Below are positions 48,228 through 59,786 of a stretch of 64,000 bases of DNA, one piece after another. A model generated the notes under the pieces. The model was given only the letters and a program-made list of their open reading frames with translations. It was not told the origin of the DNA and did not search any database. Position 1 is the first letter of the stretch. Each line of letters starts with the position of its first letter. The DNA lies in contig NC_026657.2 in NCBI RefSeq assembly GCF_000004075.3, positions 22,972,408 to 23,036,407 of the forward strand, read 5' to 3'. The position numbers were made by a program, and so were the translations under genes. Source of the stretch: Cucumis sativus (lineage: Eukaryota; Streptophyta; Magnoliopsida; Cucurbitales; Cucurbitaceae).

Positions 48228-48297
48228 AAGCTTCGATCTCATCTCACTTCTTGTTTTTCTGCTTGTCATGCTAAGCTTCGATCTCATCTCACTTCTT
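48228..48297. repeat. 25-bp direct repeat, 45-bp spacing
   Basis: Copies at 48228-48252 and 48273-48297 both read AAGCTTCGATCTCATCTCAC followed by TTCTT. Confidence 0.9.
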
Positions 48298-48678
48298 CCA
48301 TCGTGTACATGTTTGAAGAAACCTCAACCCAAGTAACTAGGAAAAATTAGTTTGTGGAATTACTTGTGAGAACAGGATTATATATTTCATGGTTGACATT
48401 TTGCAATTGACATTTTGCACGTACAAATGAACACCATCATTTCTATTCATGAAAAATATTCAAGAGTGGTTGTATATATATTGGTTTGATGTGCCCTAAA
48501 CCTCAACCCTATCTAGTGCTTTATGCACACATACACACACACTTGAACTATCTGTATTTGTCTCTTTTTGTCTCCATGAATAATGAGAAGCCAATACAAA
48601 CAGATGAATTCTCTGTTTGGTTCTCTTTCTCTATCTCGATGTTGGGAAAAAGCTAAATATTTGAGGCATTGATTTCAG

Positions 48679-48755
48679 GAATTGGTGCAAGGGTTTGATC
48701 AAGAGGCTGCTGCAGTTGTTGTGGCAAGATTAACTTCATAAAAAATGGAGATGAA
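48679..48755 (+). pseudogene. Captured SEC23 (COPII coat) exon fragment
   Basis: After a TTTCAG acceptor the frame reads ELVQGFDQEAAAVVVARLTS, then TAA, then KMEMK. Plant SEC23 has the conserved FDQEAAAVxMARLTSxKME segment, so the stop replaces one residue inside the motif. SEC23 is a COPII coat component acting at the ER. This single exon inside the CACTA element is a captured fragment, not a gene. No other SEC23 exon was recognised nearby. Confidence 0.7.
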
Positions 48756-49775
48756 AGTATTCTTAAATGCTTATATCCTTAAAAATGCTTATATCACTTA
48801 TATTTATTCGTTTACGTCACCAATAATTCTCTTCAACATTTTACATTCACATTACTACATGGTAGCCCTCCATTTTCTTCTTTGTTGTGGTAATGTTGGT
48901 TCACAAATGTATGTGTTATGGACGCTTATATTCATGTTGTCTTCGTAGGTTCAACCGGAGTCGACAACTTCATGAGTTTTCTTTCAAAGAACATTTTCAG
49001 AGACAAACATTCTCGGTTGGTCGTTTATGCTTCTGCAGAAAATCTTGTTAGATGTATTCTAATGCTATTTAAAATATTTTTTTGATTAAGGGTTGGGATT
49101 CCGTACTTGTAAATTGTTGACACTTGATTGAAAATGTACGAATATTATAAATTGTATTATATCGTATATATATTAAAGTGTTGCTACTTTTTTCTGGGTG
49201 TCAATATTATAAATTCAAAATTGTCATTCTCAGCTACATTATTGTCATTCAAATGGTTCGTGTAATGGTGGAGAAGCAAGGAGAACCGGAAAAAACTGTA
49301 GTAAATTGAGAAATTTGCAATATAAAATAAATGATTAATTGTTGTCAATCCGAAAACGATCACAGTTGTTTAATCAAATAAATTGTCACGATTACCCTAT
49401 ATGTGACAAAAAAAATGTCGTCAATAGCAAAACAATGACATTTTTATACAAAAACACTGTCGCGATTAACATATTCATGACAATTAAAAAATGTCACAAT
49501 AAATGAATTCGCGACATTTATTTAACCGTCGTTAATACACAAATGATGATAGTTATTTGTTGTCATAAAATAAAATATGACAGTTACTTGACGTCGTTGA
49601 ATTCTGATTAACGACCTTTATTTCATGTCATAAAATAACTTATTGCGACAGTTTTTAAAAACTGTCATTGAAGGACTTTCCATGACTCCCGCTTCTATGA
49701 CTGAAAATAATTGTCGCGAATTTCGTTTACGACAGTAAATAACTGTCGTCGTAGACCACTTTTGTACTAGTGCAT

Positions 49776-50145
49776 GTTGAAGTTCTTGCAATAATGTACG
49801 AGGCCAAGTCGAGAATGTGTATGGCTAAGATCAATGACTCAGCACATTCATGGAACATGTGGCTTGTCTTCTAGTAAAATTATTCCAACAATACTATAGG
49901 AAGACAACATGTCATGTATAGCTCAAATCAAAGAGGGATATATTAAGGGAGAGAAATCAAAGCATATATTTCACCTAAGTTTTTCTACACTCGTGATCTA
50001 TTGAAGAAAATGACGACACATCAAAGTACAACAAATTTGTTCAAAAATAACTCTAACAGACTTATTTACAAAATCATTACCAACCTTAATATTTGAAAAA
50101 TTGGTGTACAACATTCAAATACAGCAACTCAAAGATCTCAAGTGA
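49776..50145 (+). pseudogene. Copia RNase H tail after the CACTA element
   Basis: Reads VEVLAIMYEASRE, then VWLRSMTQHIHGTCGLSS, then YEDNMSCIAQIKEGYIKGEK and KHISPKFFYT. It is followed by a degraded end (LIYKIITNLNI resembling LFTKALPTSTF). It follows directly on the ATFSNH segment before the CACTA insertion. Confidence 0.8.
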
Positions 50146-50154
50146 GTAATGTTT

Positions 50155-50440
50155 AGTGTCTATTGTCATGCATCAGTCCCTCCATATTCTCACTACATTC
50201 TCATATACCCTGAAAATATCAAGTTTTAACGATTATATAATTCATCTCATGTTGACAAATTATATCTAAATAGTGATATTTTGTGAATTTTGTTAGACAC
50301 CCATTTAGATTTAGATAATTTGGAGAGGTTTTTATTTTCTTATTTTATTTATTTTAATATTATACTATCTCGTTATCTATATTCCCTTTGGTGTCTCCAC
50401 TTTTTACAAGAAAATCTTATTTATAAATTGAAAAACCAAT
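50155..50440 (+). repeat. 3' LTR-like end of the split copia element
   Basis: Pairs with 38521-38750. It starts shortly after the last RNase H-related codons. The exact ends are eroded. Confidence 0.55.
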
Positions 50441-53400
50441 AAATGATAATTACGTCTTTTTTTAAAATAATAAATAATGCATTTACATGATAGTCAGCCT
50501 ACGATACATATAAAATCTATTCGACTTTGGTGTCTCTTCATTTACTCATACAAGCTATTTGATATAAGAATATGAATAAGAATAAAATTTATTTCCACCA
50601 AATAAATATATAAGATGGGAATCGATAAATAGTGAAATTGGTTCCATCTAATTTCCTACCATTCATATCATACACCCTTGTTGATTAAAATTGAATATCG
50701 TAATAAGATCATATTTAATTGTTAATAGGATTATAGTATCACTTATCATATCAATCGTGTGGTTTGAAATCACTTATAAGAACTTCCCACTCATTTTCTT
50801 GTTAGTTGAATCTGGACAAAATAATATTTATATTCTAGATCGATGATTAATCTCATATTAGATCGATAACTTTTGTTATTTGTTTAGATGTACATTTTAC
50901 CATACTCAATGTTAAACACAACTTGAAAACGGATAAACTTATATTGGACTTGTGTTATAGGTGATTTCTCCCATGGCTTAAGATCAAATTCTTTTTTACT
51001 TGTATTCTTATATAATATTAATATTACTAAAAGGAAAAGGAAAAGGGAATTAGAACCAAATTTATTCCAAGGGGAAACGTTGGGATGAGAATAAATGTTC
51101 TCATATATTTTGTTCAAATTTAGAATCTTAATTCGAAAAATTTTTTGCAAAGGAAAATGATTCTCCTTCAAGGTTAAATAAATTAGAAATCAAAGTTATT
51201 TATATTATCATATACAAAATAATGTATTTAAATTCACATTCAATACTTTTAAACCGACTTAACTTTATTTGCTGATTTTTGTTCTCTATTAGTTGATTTT
51301 TGTATAGTTCTTTCAAATAGGGAGATCTTACCATTAAACTTTTTGAATGGTGATCGATCTGTGATCTTTATTCACTTTTAACTATGCTTGAATTGACAAC
51401 TTTATTAGTTGAATTAGTTACAAAATTAAATAGTTACTTTTGAAAGAGAAAATTAAGACCTTAGGTAAAAAAAAAAATAGTTGGACTTATAGATTTACTT
51501 ATTTGTGTTTTTAGTTACCCTATATGGACGATGATTTTCTAACTAAATCTCGAAAAACTTTATTCGAAAGCTAAATGTTGTACAATTGTATTACATGTGT
51601 GGTTGACGAGGAAGAATTCTTAGACTACAACACTACATGCATGTGGTCACAAATTGAATCAACAAAATATAAAACCTCCTTTGACAATATATATTTTTTT
51701 TTTGTACAACGATGAGAGTAAGAGATTGAACCTTCAATCTCAAGAGATGAAAATCATGACAATATTACTAAGTCAAGCTTACTTTGAGATGTGCTTGATA
51801 AATTTTGCTTTGTAAAACTATTTTAGATCAAAATGGGTAAATGATACAGCTTCAAGAGCTTCTTTGAATATGCTTCCATAAACCGTAATTGTTTTAGCTC
51901 ACTCAATAAATCAAACCCAAAAATTGTAATCTCTCCATAGGCATCAAGGTCATACCGTTAGAATCACAAACAATAGACCCAAAACTCACCTCACCATCAA
52001 GGACAACCAACAATAATGTTGATTCTAGGAAACCTGTAGAAAAAGGTCAAACAATCAATTCATGATCCAAAGATTCCATTAGATTCAACTCCCACCCGAG
52101 GGATCCAAAGAAATGAAGAATGATCGTTAAAGACCAAAAAAACCTATATTTGTGCTAGGTTATTGATCTAAACCCAGTGACACGAAGGACTGTCTGTGTT
52201 ATAAACAATTGATTGACATGAATATTGCAAGTTGATAACAAGAATATCACATGCTTGAATGAGGAGACATGCATGTCTTGAGAAAATTTACGTCTTGGTA
52301 GAGGTTAGGTCTACAAAAAATCGAAGCATATCTTTGTTACCGTAGAATGCATTGAGTGTAAACATAAGTTATAATCATACTTGTGTGCTAATACATTACT
52401 TATTTTTTTCACTCTAAAATTTAGATAAACATATTATATAAACTCTCTAATTCTATAATCATCTTTAAGCATTTAAAAATCAATATAGATTCTCACTTTT
52501 TAAATTTCAACAAAATACTTAGGGTAGATTTAAAGTTTTAACTTCTTGATGAAAGTATATGAGTTACGTTTTTTGGATGGTTATATGTATGAAAAAAGCT
52601 ATTTGATTTGAAATTAAACGATGGAAAAATGGATGATTTTTAAATTACAAATATGTGGTTAAAAAGTAAAAATGCATTTAGAAACTTTGAAAATGCATTT
52701 AGAAAAATTGTTGGTTAAAAATGTATAGGAAATGAAAAAATGTATAATAAAAAAATTAAGATTATGTAGTAAATAATAGAAAAGATTTAAAAGGAGTAGA
52801 TGTAGAAGAAGGTTCAGAAGTGTATGTAGTTTGAGAAGCAATGAGAGTTCCAGAATTCAAAATAATGCTTAAAATTGTTTTTGAATTAAAAAAGTACGAA
52901 TACGTATAGATATATATTTGTGAATTTTGGAAAGTAAATGTAAAACAGAGGTTGCTTAGGTTGGCGTGTTAATAATAATAACAAAGGAAGGCTTTTTTTG
53001 GAGTTTGTTAGGGACACGCGGTCGTGAGAGCAAACGACGCCGTCAAAAGAATTCGGTTTCGAAAAAGTCAAAAATACAAATATTATATAATTATATTATT
53101 TAAAAAAGAGAAAAAGAAAGAGAAAAAGAAAAGAGTTTTGGGATTCCGAATTGTAGTGGGACTAAGGATTTCCAATTTCTTACATTCCATAAAACGCAAG
53201 GAAAGATCCTTGTCTTTCTCTTACGCACCGCACCACACCACACCACACCACAACACTCCCTTCTTCCTTTCTTTTCTATCTTCCTTCTCCTCCTTCCTAA
53301 TTCCTGATTCCCAATTCCTATTTCTATTCCCCTTCATCTTCACTTTTTTTATTTAAATCAATCCCCACATGGCTTCTTTCTTCTCCATTCATATTTCTCT

Positions 53401-53453
53401 ATCTCTTTGAGACTTCTTCTCACCCATTTCCTACCATATCATTCTTTTCCCCT
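50441..53453. other. AT-rich intergenic DNA leading into the NAC gene
   Basis: No gene is seen. The last 400 bp are richer in C and form a plausible promoter and leader, including a CCACA repeat near 53228-53252. Confidence 0.55.
53228..53252. repeat. CCACA microsatellite in the NAC leader
   Basis: About five units of CACAC in ACCGCACCACACCACACCAC and following bases, about 210 bp upstream of the NAC start. Confidence 0.8.
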
Positions 53454-54435
53454 ATGGACAACATTTCAACCTTTGTCCTCAATGGAGGATCCATCAGATT
53501 GCCTGTTGGATATCGATTTTGCCCTACAGATCAGGAGTTGGTCTCCCATTACCTGAAGAGGAAGGTCTTTCATTTGCCACTTCCTGCTTCTATTATTCCT
53601 GACGTCGATATCTTCCTCACAGATCCATGGGCTTTGCCAGGTTTCTTCTATTTCTCTACAAAACTTATCATACACTTTCTTATTATCTGGATTTTGATGG
53701 GATTCTTTGTTGTTGTTCTTGCTGTTTTTGTTTCTTGGTTAGGGGATTTGAAAGAAAAGAGATTCTTTTTCAGCAAACAGAAGAGTTTCTTTAGGAGGAG
53801 TGCTGGGTGTGGGATATGGAAGTCTATTGGGAAAGAGAAGTTGATATTAAGCCAAGAGCCGATGAACCAGTTGGTTGGTTTTAGGAAAACTTTGGTTTTT
53901 TCTGAATCTAAGTTTTGTGAGAGAACAAGTGCAACTCGGTGGGTCATGCATGAATATCGATTGCCTCCCTCTGCATCTCCAACAACTCCCAACTCAACAC
54001 AGGTAAAGACAAGTTTGACCGTCGACTTGTACTAAATTACCAATACTACCCTTTTTTTAAAATATATTTACAATGAACTGATTCCTTTTTTAATTCTGTG
54101 AGTTTGTTTTTCTTTTGGTTCTGGACTAATTGACTACAAAATAAAAGCAGATTGAAATGGGGGATTGGGCTGTGTACAGCTTGTTTCAAAAGAGAAGAAG
54201 GCCTAAGAGGCAAGGGGTGGAAGAGAAGCAGAGATTGAGTGTAGCCAAGGAGGCAAGCGTATTGGATTTGAGGGTGGAGGATGGTTGGGAATTTCCACAG
54301 CCTTCTTCGTCAAGTTCAAGTGGAGTCACTGAAGTTTCTTCAAATGCTACAGATCAAGAAGAGAGCAGCAGTAGTTTAGGCTTAGGCTTAGGCTTTTCTT
54401 CATATTTTTCTCAAGCTCACGTGAGAGGGGTGTGA
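53454..54435 (+). CDS. Divergent NAC-domain transcription factor (NAC083/VNI2-like)
   Basis: Three exons (53454-53640, 53743-54002, 54151-54435), GT-AG introns, 243 residues. NAC subdomains can be followed. A is LPVGYRFCPTDQELVSHYLK, B/C is PLPASIIPDVDIFLTDPWAL then PGDLKEKRFFFS, D is CGIWKSIGKEK then QLVGFRKTLVF, and E is RWVMHEYRL then WAVYSLFQKR. The closest family I recall is NAC083/VNI2, plant-specific nuclear regulators of vessel differentiation and senescence. Odd points: usual GFRFHPTDEEL is GYRFCPTDQEL, and the DNA-binding YWKATG segment is IWKSIG, so DNA recognition may be altered. The intron positions match the family. The C-terminal third is Ser-rich. The extended frame through intron 1 is an artefact. 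Confidence 0.88.
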
Positions 54436-55392
54436 CTTAGAGATACCCCTCTTCTCTTCAGCAGCTCAACGTTTGATTTGTTTTGTTCTGTTTTGTTTTG
54501 TTTTGGGTTGCTCTGGCTCTGATTAAGTAACGACAATGAGTCAAAAAGAGAAGAACCAAAAGGAAAAAAAGGCAAATTTAACTTGGGGGAAAGCCAAAAG
54601 AGAAAGAAAGAAAGATAGATGTCTTTTTTACATTTCCACCTTTTCAATGCAATTTGAGTTTCCCACCTTTTTGTGTGCCCTGGCGATAATTCTACCAAAA
54701 CTCGGTTTTCGAGATAATCATGAGGGTGGGGGAGAAGGGAAAAAAGTAGCACCTTTTCTATTTCTTCTTTCTTTTTGGTATTTTAGCTGACTATAAAAAA
54801 AAGCCAGAAGGCCAAAACTATGGGGCAAATGAGACAATCTACAACTCGTCCATAATTATGAAAGATAATGACAAACTTAAGCATCCATTAGAGAGGGCGT
54901 AGTGGTATTTTGGTATCCAATTTAATAGATAATTAGTGGAGAGTGAGGAGCCTTCATGTGAGGCTATTCGTAAAGGCATCTTTGGCATATGAATTTGATA
55001 CCCCATCACTAGTTTTAATATCTTTGCAAACCCTCGAATCTCCACGACTTTCTTGATTTTAGATTTTTATTGATTTTTTTAAGAGTGGGAGAGAGAGAGA
55101 TTCTCTCATCTTCAATAGCTGTAGAGGTATAAATTATTAGATTTGGGTTGGATATGTTTTCTCCTAAAGAATGGGGTTTGGTCGAGAGGGGATGGCTGAG
55201 CAAGATTTTAAAATAAAGTAATTGTATTTCTTTTATTGAGGGAAAATGTAAATTTGAAAGCTTTGAGCAACACAACGCATCCTCACGGTGAGCTACGACC
55301 TACGGGTATAAGATTCTTTTTGTCTACTAGTAGAAGACCTAATAAACACAAATATCCAGGAACTCTTCTTTCCAAGAAAAAAGAATACATGC

Positions 55393-55438
<46 letters not shown>

Positions 55439-57335
55439 TGTTCTGCTTCAATATTTCAAGAATAATAATAAAAAAAAGAATCCTTCTACAGTTGAGAAAT
55501 TTCCTGCTCTTTTAGATTTGTGTTCAGGTTCAATTTTTCAAGAATTCAATGTTTTTATATATATAAACAAGCAAAAACGACGTGAGATTCCCTAAGCAGC
55601 AGAACAGTAGTGGAAGTCTAAAGAGATATAGTTGAATGGAGAAGCAAAAGTTAGTTTCTTGCCGCAGAGGTTTTAGAATCTTTGAAGAGAAGATGATCTT
55701 ATTAAAACGAAGGTAAAATTCTGCACGCCACAATATTAAAGAAGAGAGATGAAGATATATAGAAATTTAACCTGTAAGTTCTGGTGTGTAAGCCCCTGGA
55801 GTGGACCTGTCATGTCAATTTCAGAAATTCATTAGCAAGTACGAGAGGTACTGGTGTTTGCCATGTTTGTGTCTGTCTATTTAAAGCAGCTAGTAATGAC
55901 ATTTGCCACAACTTTTAAGGCAATAATCTTCAACAATACGAAAAAATAATTTAAAATAGCAAAAATATTAACTCCATCGCACAGTTCTATGGATAAGTCA
56001 TCCACAATATTCAATTAAGAAGTGGTTCGTCAAAGTAGCAGCTGATATTACGCAATCCTTGGAAGTGATCGACAGGAAATCTTCCGAGCTCATCGAATAG
56101 AGGGTTTTCGTTTCAAGTTTCAATTTGTTTTTTATTTATTTATTTATTCTTCAGAGTATGTCTGTATTCGAATGCAGAACCACCAGCAGGAGCTGCTGAC
56201 ACAAGTAATATGCCAAGCCCGCACGTCTTCAGCATAACTTTATTCTAGTTTGAAACGTTAAAATAGAGACCCTGAAGCAAACCAAGGAAAAACTAAAAGG
56301 AGCTAAGAGAAGAACATAACCATATATTGTAACATGATACCCAGTTTTCTTATTCGATTAATCTGAGACAGAACCAATATGTGCACAAGGGGCATGTAAC
56401 GGCCGTTCTGGCTCATCTACAGAATTCCAGGTGAATGCAAATCAAGCTAATCCCATAATCTTAGTCACTTCATTTGCAGGTCCTTCACAAACAACCATCC
56501 AATTCACTAAATGAAAACTACCCTCCATTTGCAGAACATTCACAAAAGAAATTCCTTCACGATCTTCTCAATAACCGTAGTTACTTCATCAGGCCTTTAA
56601 AGGCTAAACTATAACAACTGGAAAGATAGAATAAATGACATAAATTGAAAAGGAGAAAGTGTCCCCTATAGGCTTCAAACTTTCTTCCACTTTTATAACT
56701 CACTCGGGACTCTTTCTACCATAGGCTCTTAAAACTGTAAGCATATTGGAGTACCAGAGTAGAAAACCACGTACTTCAGGAGCCATGACGTAGAAGTAAT
56801 AGGAAAAACACAGCCACGTAGGGAAAAGGAAATGGTTGATACTATAATCAAATACAGCACCATCACGCAACCATACCAAGTTGAATCGTGAACACGATTA
56901 TCAACTAACAGGCAAATGTGAACTAAAAAAGAAGAAGATGAGATACCTCAAATTGCAAACATATTCGCCAGGTTCAGTCGAGCGCTTGGTATTCTATGAA
57001 GAACAGAAATACTTCCAATTTCTAGTTTTTTATGCATCAAACAAATTGGTTTAAGGAATTGTGTACGAAGAATATTTTGTCAGTCTTCATAAATATTGAC
57101 GGCACAATAAAACTATTGAAAGCATAATACACTACAGATATAAGAATAATGGAATCCTAAAACATAATAGTGAACCACGGCCGCCTCATGGATGGAGAAA
57201 GGAAATTGACCTTTCATTGTGACCCAAGAATCAGGTTTTACACGACACTATTTTCATATCATATTCGTATTATATTAATATACTCAGCGCATGGCTTGTG
57301 TGATGATAGTCTAAACTGCTCATAAGATTTTACAG
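54436..57335. other. Intergenic region between NAC and the PPR gene
   Basis: The two genes converge here. No additional gene is convincing. On the minus strand, a cluster of AATAAA motifs near 56136-56152 could polyadenylate the PPR transcript, about 1.2 kb past its stop codon. Confidence 0.5.
55393..55438. repeat. Compound AT/GT microsatellite
   Basis: (AT)n then about nine GT units then (AT)n: ATATATATATGTGTGTGTGT and onward. Probably polymorphic. Confidence 0.95.
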
Positions 57336-59786
57336 TCACCAATAATCCCCACAGGAGCAAACGCCGTCTTTAAAATGATGAAACCTACTTGAATCTCTAA
57401 CAATAATTTCCCTTTCAACAATCTGTGAGATCACCTTGATTGCAGCATGACAGTCTGTACAAGCTCTCAAGTTTTTCATTACCACGATTGGCGACCCATC
57501 CGGTGTGTTCATTAGAGCAAATGCAATAGCAAAGCGTTCACTGTGGTATTTAAGAGATTCAATTTTAATAACCTCATCCACATCGTGAAGGGCACAAGTT
57601 GTGTCGGGCTTATATCCTTTCTTCTCCATTTCCTTCGATAATGCATTGATCTTTCTCAAAATCTTCTTCATCTCGGGATGGGACTTATCATTTGCTGAGA
57701 ATACATGAGTCTGATGTTTGATTTCAACCCAACTATAGGCTGGGACCTTTCTAACCCCCCGGTCCCTCATTGCCTTCTTGACCTTTGCAACATTGTCCCA
57801 CTGACCAGCTACCGCATAAATATTGGACATGTTGATATAAGGAGCAGCATCTCGAAGATCTTCCATATTAAAAAGCCGATCTGCTGCTTTCTTTGCCAAT
57901 TCATGATTCTTGTGAATTCTGCACGAGTTTAGTACCGAGGACCACATGATCTCAGAAGGCTCAAATGGCATTTCAGTCATTAACTTTTCAGCTTCATCAA
58001 ATCTTCCATTTCGACACAATACATCAACCATTGATGTATAGTGTTCCCTCTTAGGAGTGACTTCATAAATTTGAGTCATGGAGTTGAAGTGCCAAAGAGC
58101 TTCTTCGACGAAACCACAGTGACTGCAAGCTGACAAAACGCTGAGGAAACTAACAGAATCTGGCTTATAGCCTGACTGAATCATCTGCTGAAAAGAATTG
58201 AGCGTGCCGTCAACATTCCCATTCTGTGCATAAGCTGAGATTAAAGCATTCCACGAGACAGAATTCCTCTCAGGCATCTCTCCAAAAGATTTTATGGCAT
58301 CTGTCATGCAACCACATTTTGCATATGTATCTAGCAACGCGCTCCCAGAATATACATTGGACATAAACCCTGAACGAATTAGCAACGAATGCAGTTGCCT
58401 TCCCAAAGAAATTGAAGCTAGATTTGCACATGCTCTTAGGATACTAGCAAAGGTTGCTTGATCAGCAGGGACACCAGTTCTTCGCATGTCACTGAATACA
58501 TTTATTCCTTCTTCATGCTTTCCCTTCTGAACGTAGGCCGAGATCATTGCAGTCCATGGCACTGTACTTTTGCAAGCAATATTATCAAATATCTTCTGAG
58601 CTTCCTTATCTCCGTTACATTTGGCATACATGTCAACCAAAGCATTTTCTACCCGAGATTCAAAATTTGCTCCAACTGTAATTGCCTGACAATGTATTTG
58701 CCGACCCATTCTCAAATTAAGACTACTTGTAGCTATGCTCAATAGTGTTGCAAAAGGGAATTGCCTCCGGTCAAATCTAGTAAACTGTAATTTCCTGAAA
58801 AGATCAAAAGATTCTTTGAATTGCCCATTCCAAGCATAACTTGTGATGACTACATTATATGATATTCCATCTAACTCTGGCATCTCATAAAAAAGCTTCC
58901 CTACCTCATCCACTTGGTCATGCTTTGAGTAGTAATCTAGTAATGCATTTCCCACAAACACATTCCAAACGAAGTTGGTTTTGAGAACAAAACCATGAAC
59001 CTGTTGTCCAAACTTTGTGTCATCTAGACCAACAGCAGCAGATAGAAGGGCTGCAAATGTAAAGTCTGAAGGTTTTATTCCACTATTGTGTAGTTCTAGA
59101 AAGAGCTCTATTGCTTCTTCATTCAATCCCTCATTTGAGTAACCTGTCATTAAGGAATTGAAGGTTACTGTGTCTTTGTTTAACATGTGCTTGAAGAGCT
59201 GACTAGCTAAATATAAGCAATGGGTTTTGCAATAAGCATCAACCAACGAGTTGCAAACCATGAGATTGTACTCATATCCAAGTTTAATGACATGGGTATG
59301 AATTTGAACAATCACATTCTTAGTTTCCAATTCCCCAAAGCCTGATAATAAAGTCACTAAAGTCACATAATCTGGTTCTATCCCTCCCCTTCTCATATCA
59401 GCATAAAGCCTAAACGCTTCTTTAGATTGGTTAGATTGCAAATAACCACCAATCAAAATTGTCCATGACACTGCCGTACGTTCCACCATGCCATCAAACA
59501 ACTCTCTAGCTTTAGATAACTTACCAAACTTAAGGTGACCAGAAATCATCATGTTGAGAGAGATTGTATTCTTGGCAGGCATTTGATCAAATACCTGATG
59601 TGCGTGGACAAGATCTCCTCTCTCGAGAAAGTTGTTGACCTGGAAGTTAGAGCGGCATGTATTGGGATTGAAGCCAGTTTTGACAATGTGTGCATCAATT
59701 AGATGATTACTATTCAAGGACGGCTTTGGAGCTGGAGAGTTTCTTAGAACAAGGTTTTGAAATAAGGTCGCTCTATATGGCTTCAT
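57336..59786 (-). CDS. PPR-DYW RNA-editing factor, intronless, 816 aa
   Basis: A single uninterrupted frame, usual for plant PPR genes. PLS-type pentatricopeptide repeats run from about residue 45 to 610, with typical starts such as VSWTILIGGYLQSNQSKEAF and VSWNALISAYAQNG. E and E+ motifs follow, then a complete DYW deaminase domain. The zinc-binding active site HSE is at 748-750, CTDCH at 776-780 (C776 and C779), HHF at 803-805 and CSCGDYW at 810-816. DYW proteins convert C to U in specific organelle transcripts; the repeats read the RNA. The N-terminus is Arg- and Ser-containing with few acids, so mitochondrial or plastid import is likely, but the target compartment cannot be decided. It resembles Arabidopsis proteins I recall as At2g01510/At3g02010. 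Nothing looks broken. Confidence 0.95.
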   Translation of the reverse strand: MKPYRATLFQNLVLRNSPAPKPSLNSNHLIDAHIVKTGFNPNTCRSNFQVNNFLERGDLVHAHQVFDQMPAKNTISLNMMISGHLKFGKLSKARELFDGMVERTAVSWTILIGGYLQSNQSKEAFRLYADMRRGGIEPDYVTLVTLLSGFGELETKNVIVQIHTHVIKLGYEYNLMVCNSLVDAYCKTHCLYLASQLFKHMLNKDTVTFNSLMTGYSNEGLNEEAIELFLELHNSGIKPSDFTFAALLSAAVGLDDTKFGQQVHGFVLKTNFVWNVFVGNALLDYYSKHDQVDEVGKLFYEMPELDGISYNVVITSYAWNGQFKESFDLFRKLQFTRFDRRQFPFATLLSIATSSLNLRMGRQIHCQAITVGANFESRVENALVDMYAKCNGDKEAQKIFDNIACKSTVPWTAMISAYVQKGKHEEGINVFSDMRRTGVPADQATFASILRACANLASISLGRQLHSLLIRSGFMSNVYSGSALLDTYAKCGCMTDAIKSFGEMPERNSVSWNALISAYAQNGNVDGTLNSFQQMIQSGYKPDSVSFLSVLSACSHCGFVEEALWHFNSMTQIYEVTPKREHYTSMVDVLCRNGRFDEAEKLMTEMPFEPSEIMWSSVLNSCRIHKNHELAKKAADRLFNMEDLRDAAPYINMSNIYAVAGQWDNVAKVKKAMRDRGVRKVPAYSWVEIKHQTHVFSANDKSHPEMKKILRKINALSKEMEKKGYKPDTTCALHDVDEVIKIESLKYHSERFAIAFALMNTPDGSPIVVMKNLRACTDCHAAIKVISQIVEREIIVRDSSRFHHFKDGVCSCGDYW

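Larger units (their letters stand above)
44357..49772. mobile_element. CACTA (En/Spm-type) transposon carrying captured gene pieces, 5416 bp
   Basis: The left end is CACTAGTAGAAAAATGGT. The right end, reversed, is CACTAGTACAAAAGTGGT. CAT flanks both sides (44354-44356 and 49773-49775), a clean 3-bp target duplication. Subterminal GACAGTT / AACTGTC motifs are dense in the last 450 bp. It is a sister of the element at 14804-20825: both ends and parts of the interior align. No transposase was recognised. It carries a SEC23 exon fragment near its right end. Confidence 0.9.
38521..50440 (+). mobile_element. Decayed Ty1/copia element split by a MULE and a CACTA element
   Basis: LTR-like ends match each other: 38521-38750 and 50155-50440 share blocks such as CCCTC(T/C)ATATTCT and TAATATTATA(T/C)TAT. 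Internal pieces run in copia order. They are gag-like (39130-39320, CLKNHEYWATKEL), protease-region (39680-39960, TKFTIDNTLFSNQ then LLSFKDICYNGYY), RT thumb (40040-40283), RT to RNase H (43782-44356) and the RNase H tail (49776-50140, EASRECVWLRSMTQHIH). Most of integrase and the N-terminal RT are deleted. Excluding the two inserts and one copy of each target duplication, only about 3 kb of copia remains. Confidence 0.8.

Noticed and set aside
56150..56250. Short minus-strand frame (31 codons, starts MLKTCGLGILLVSAAP) downstream of the PPR gene
   Set aside because: Too short and without family similarity. It may be in the PPR 3' region, but nothing supports translation.
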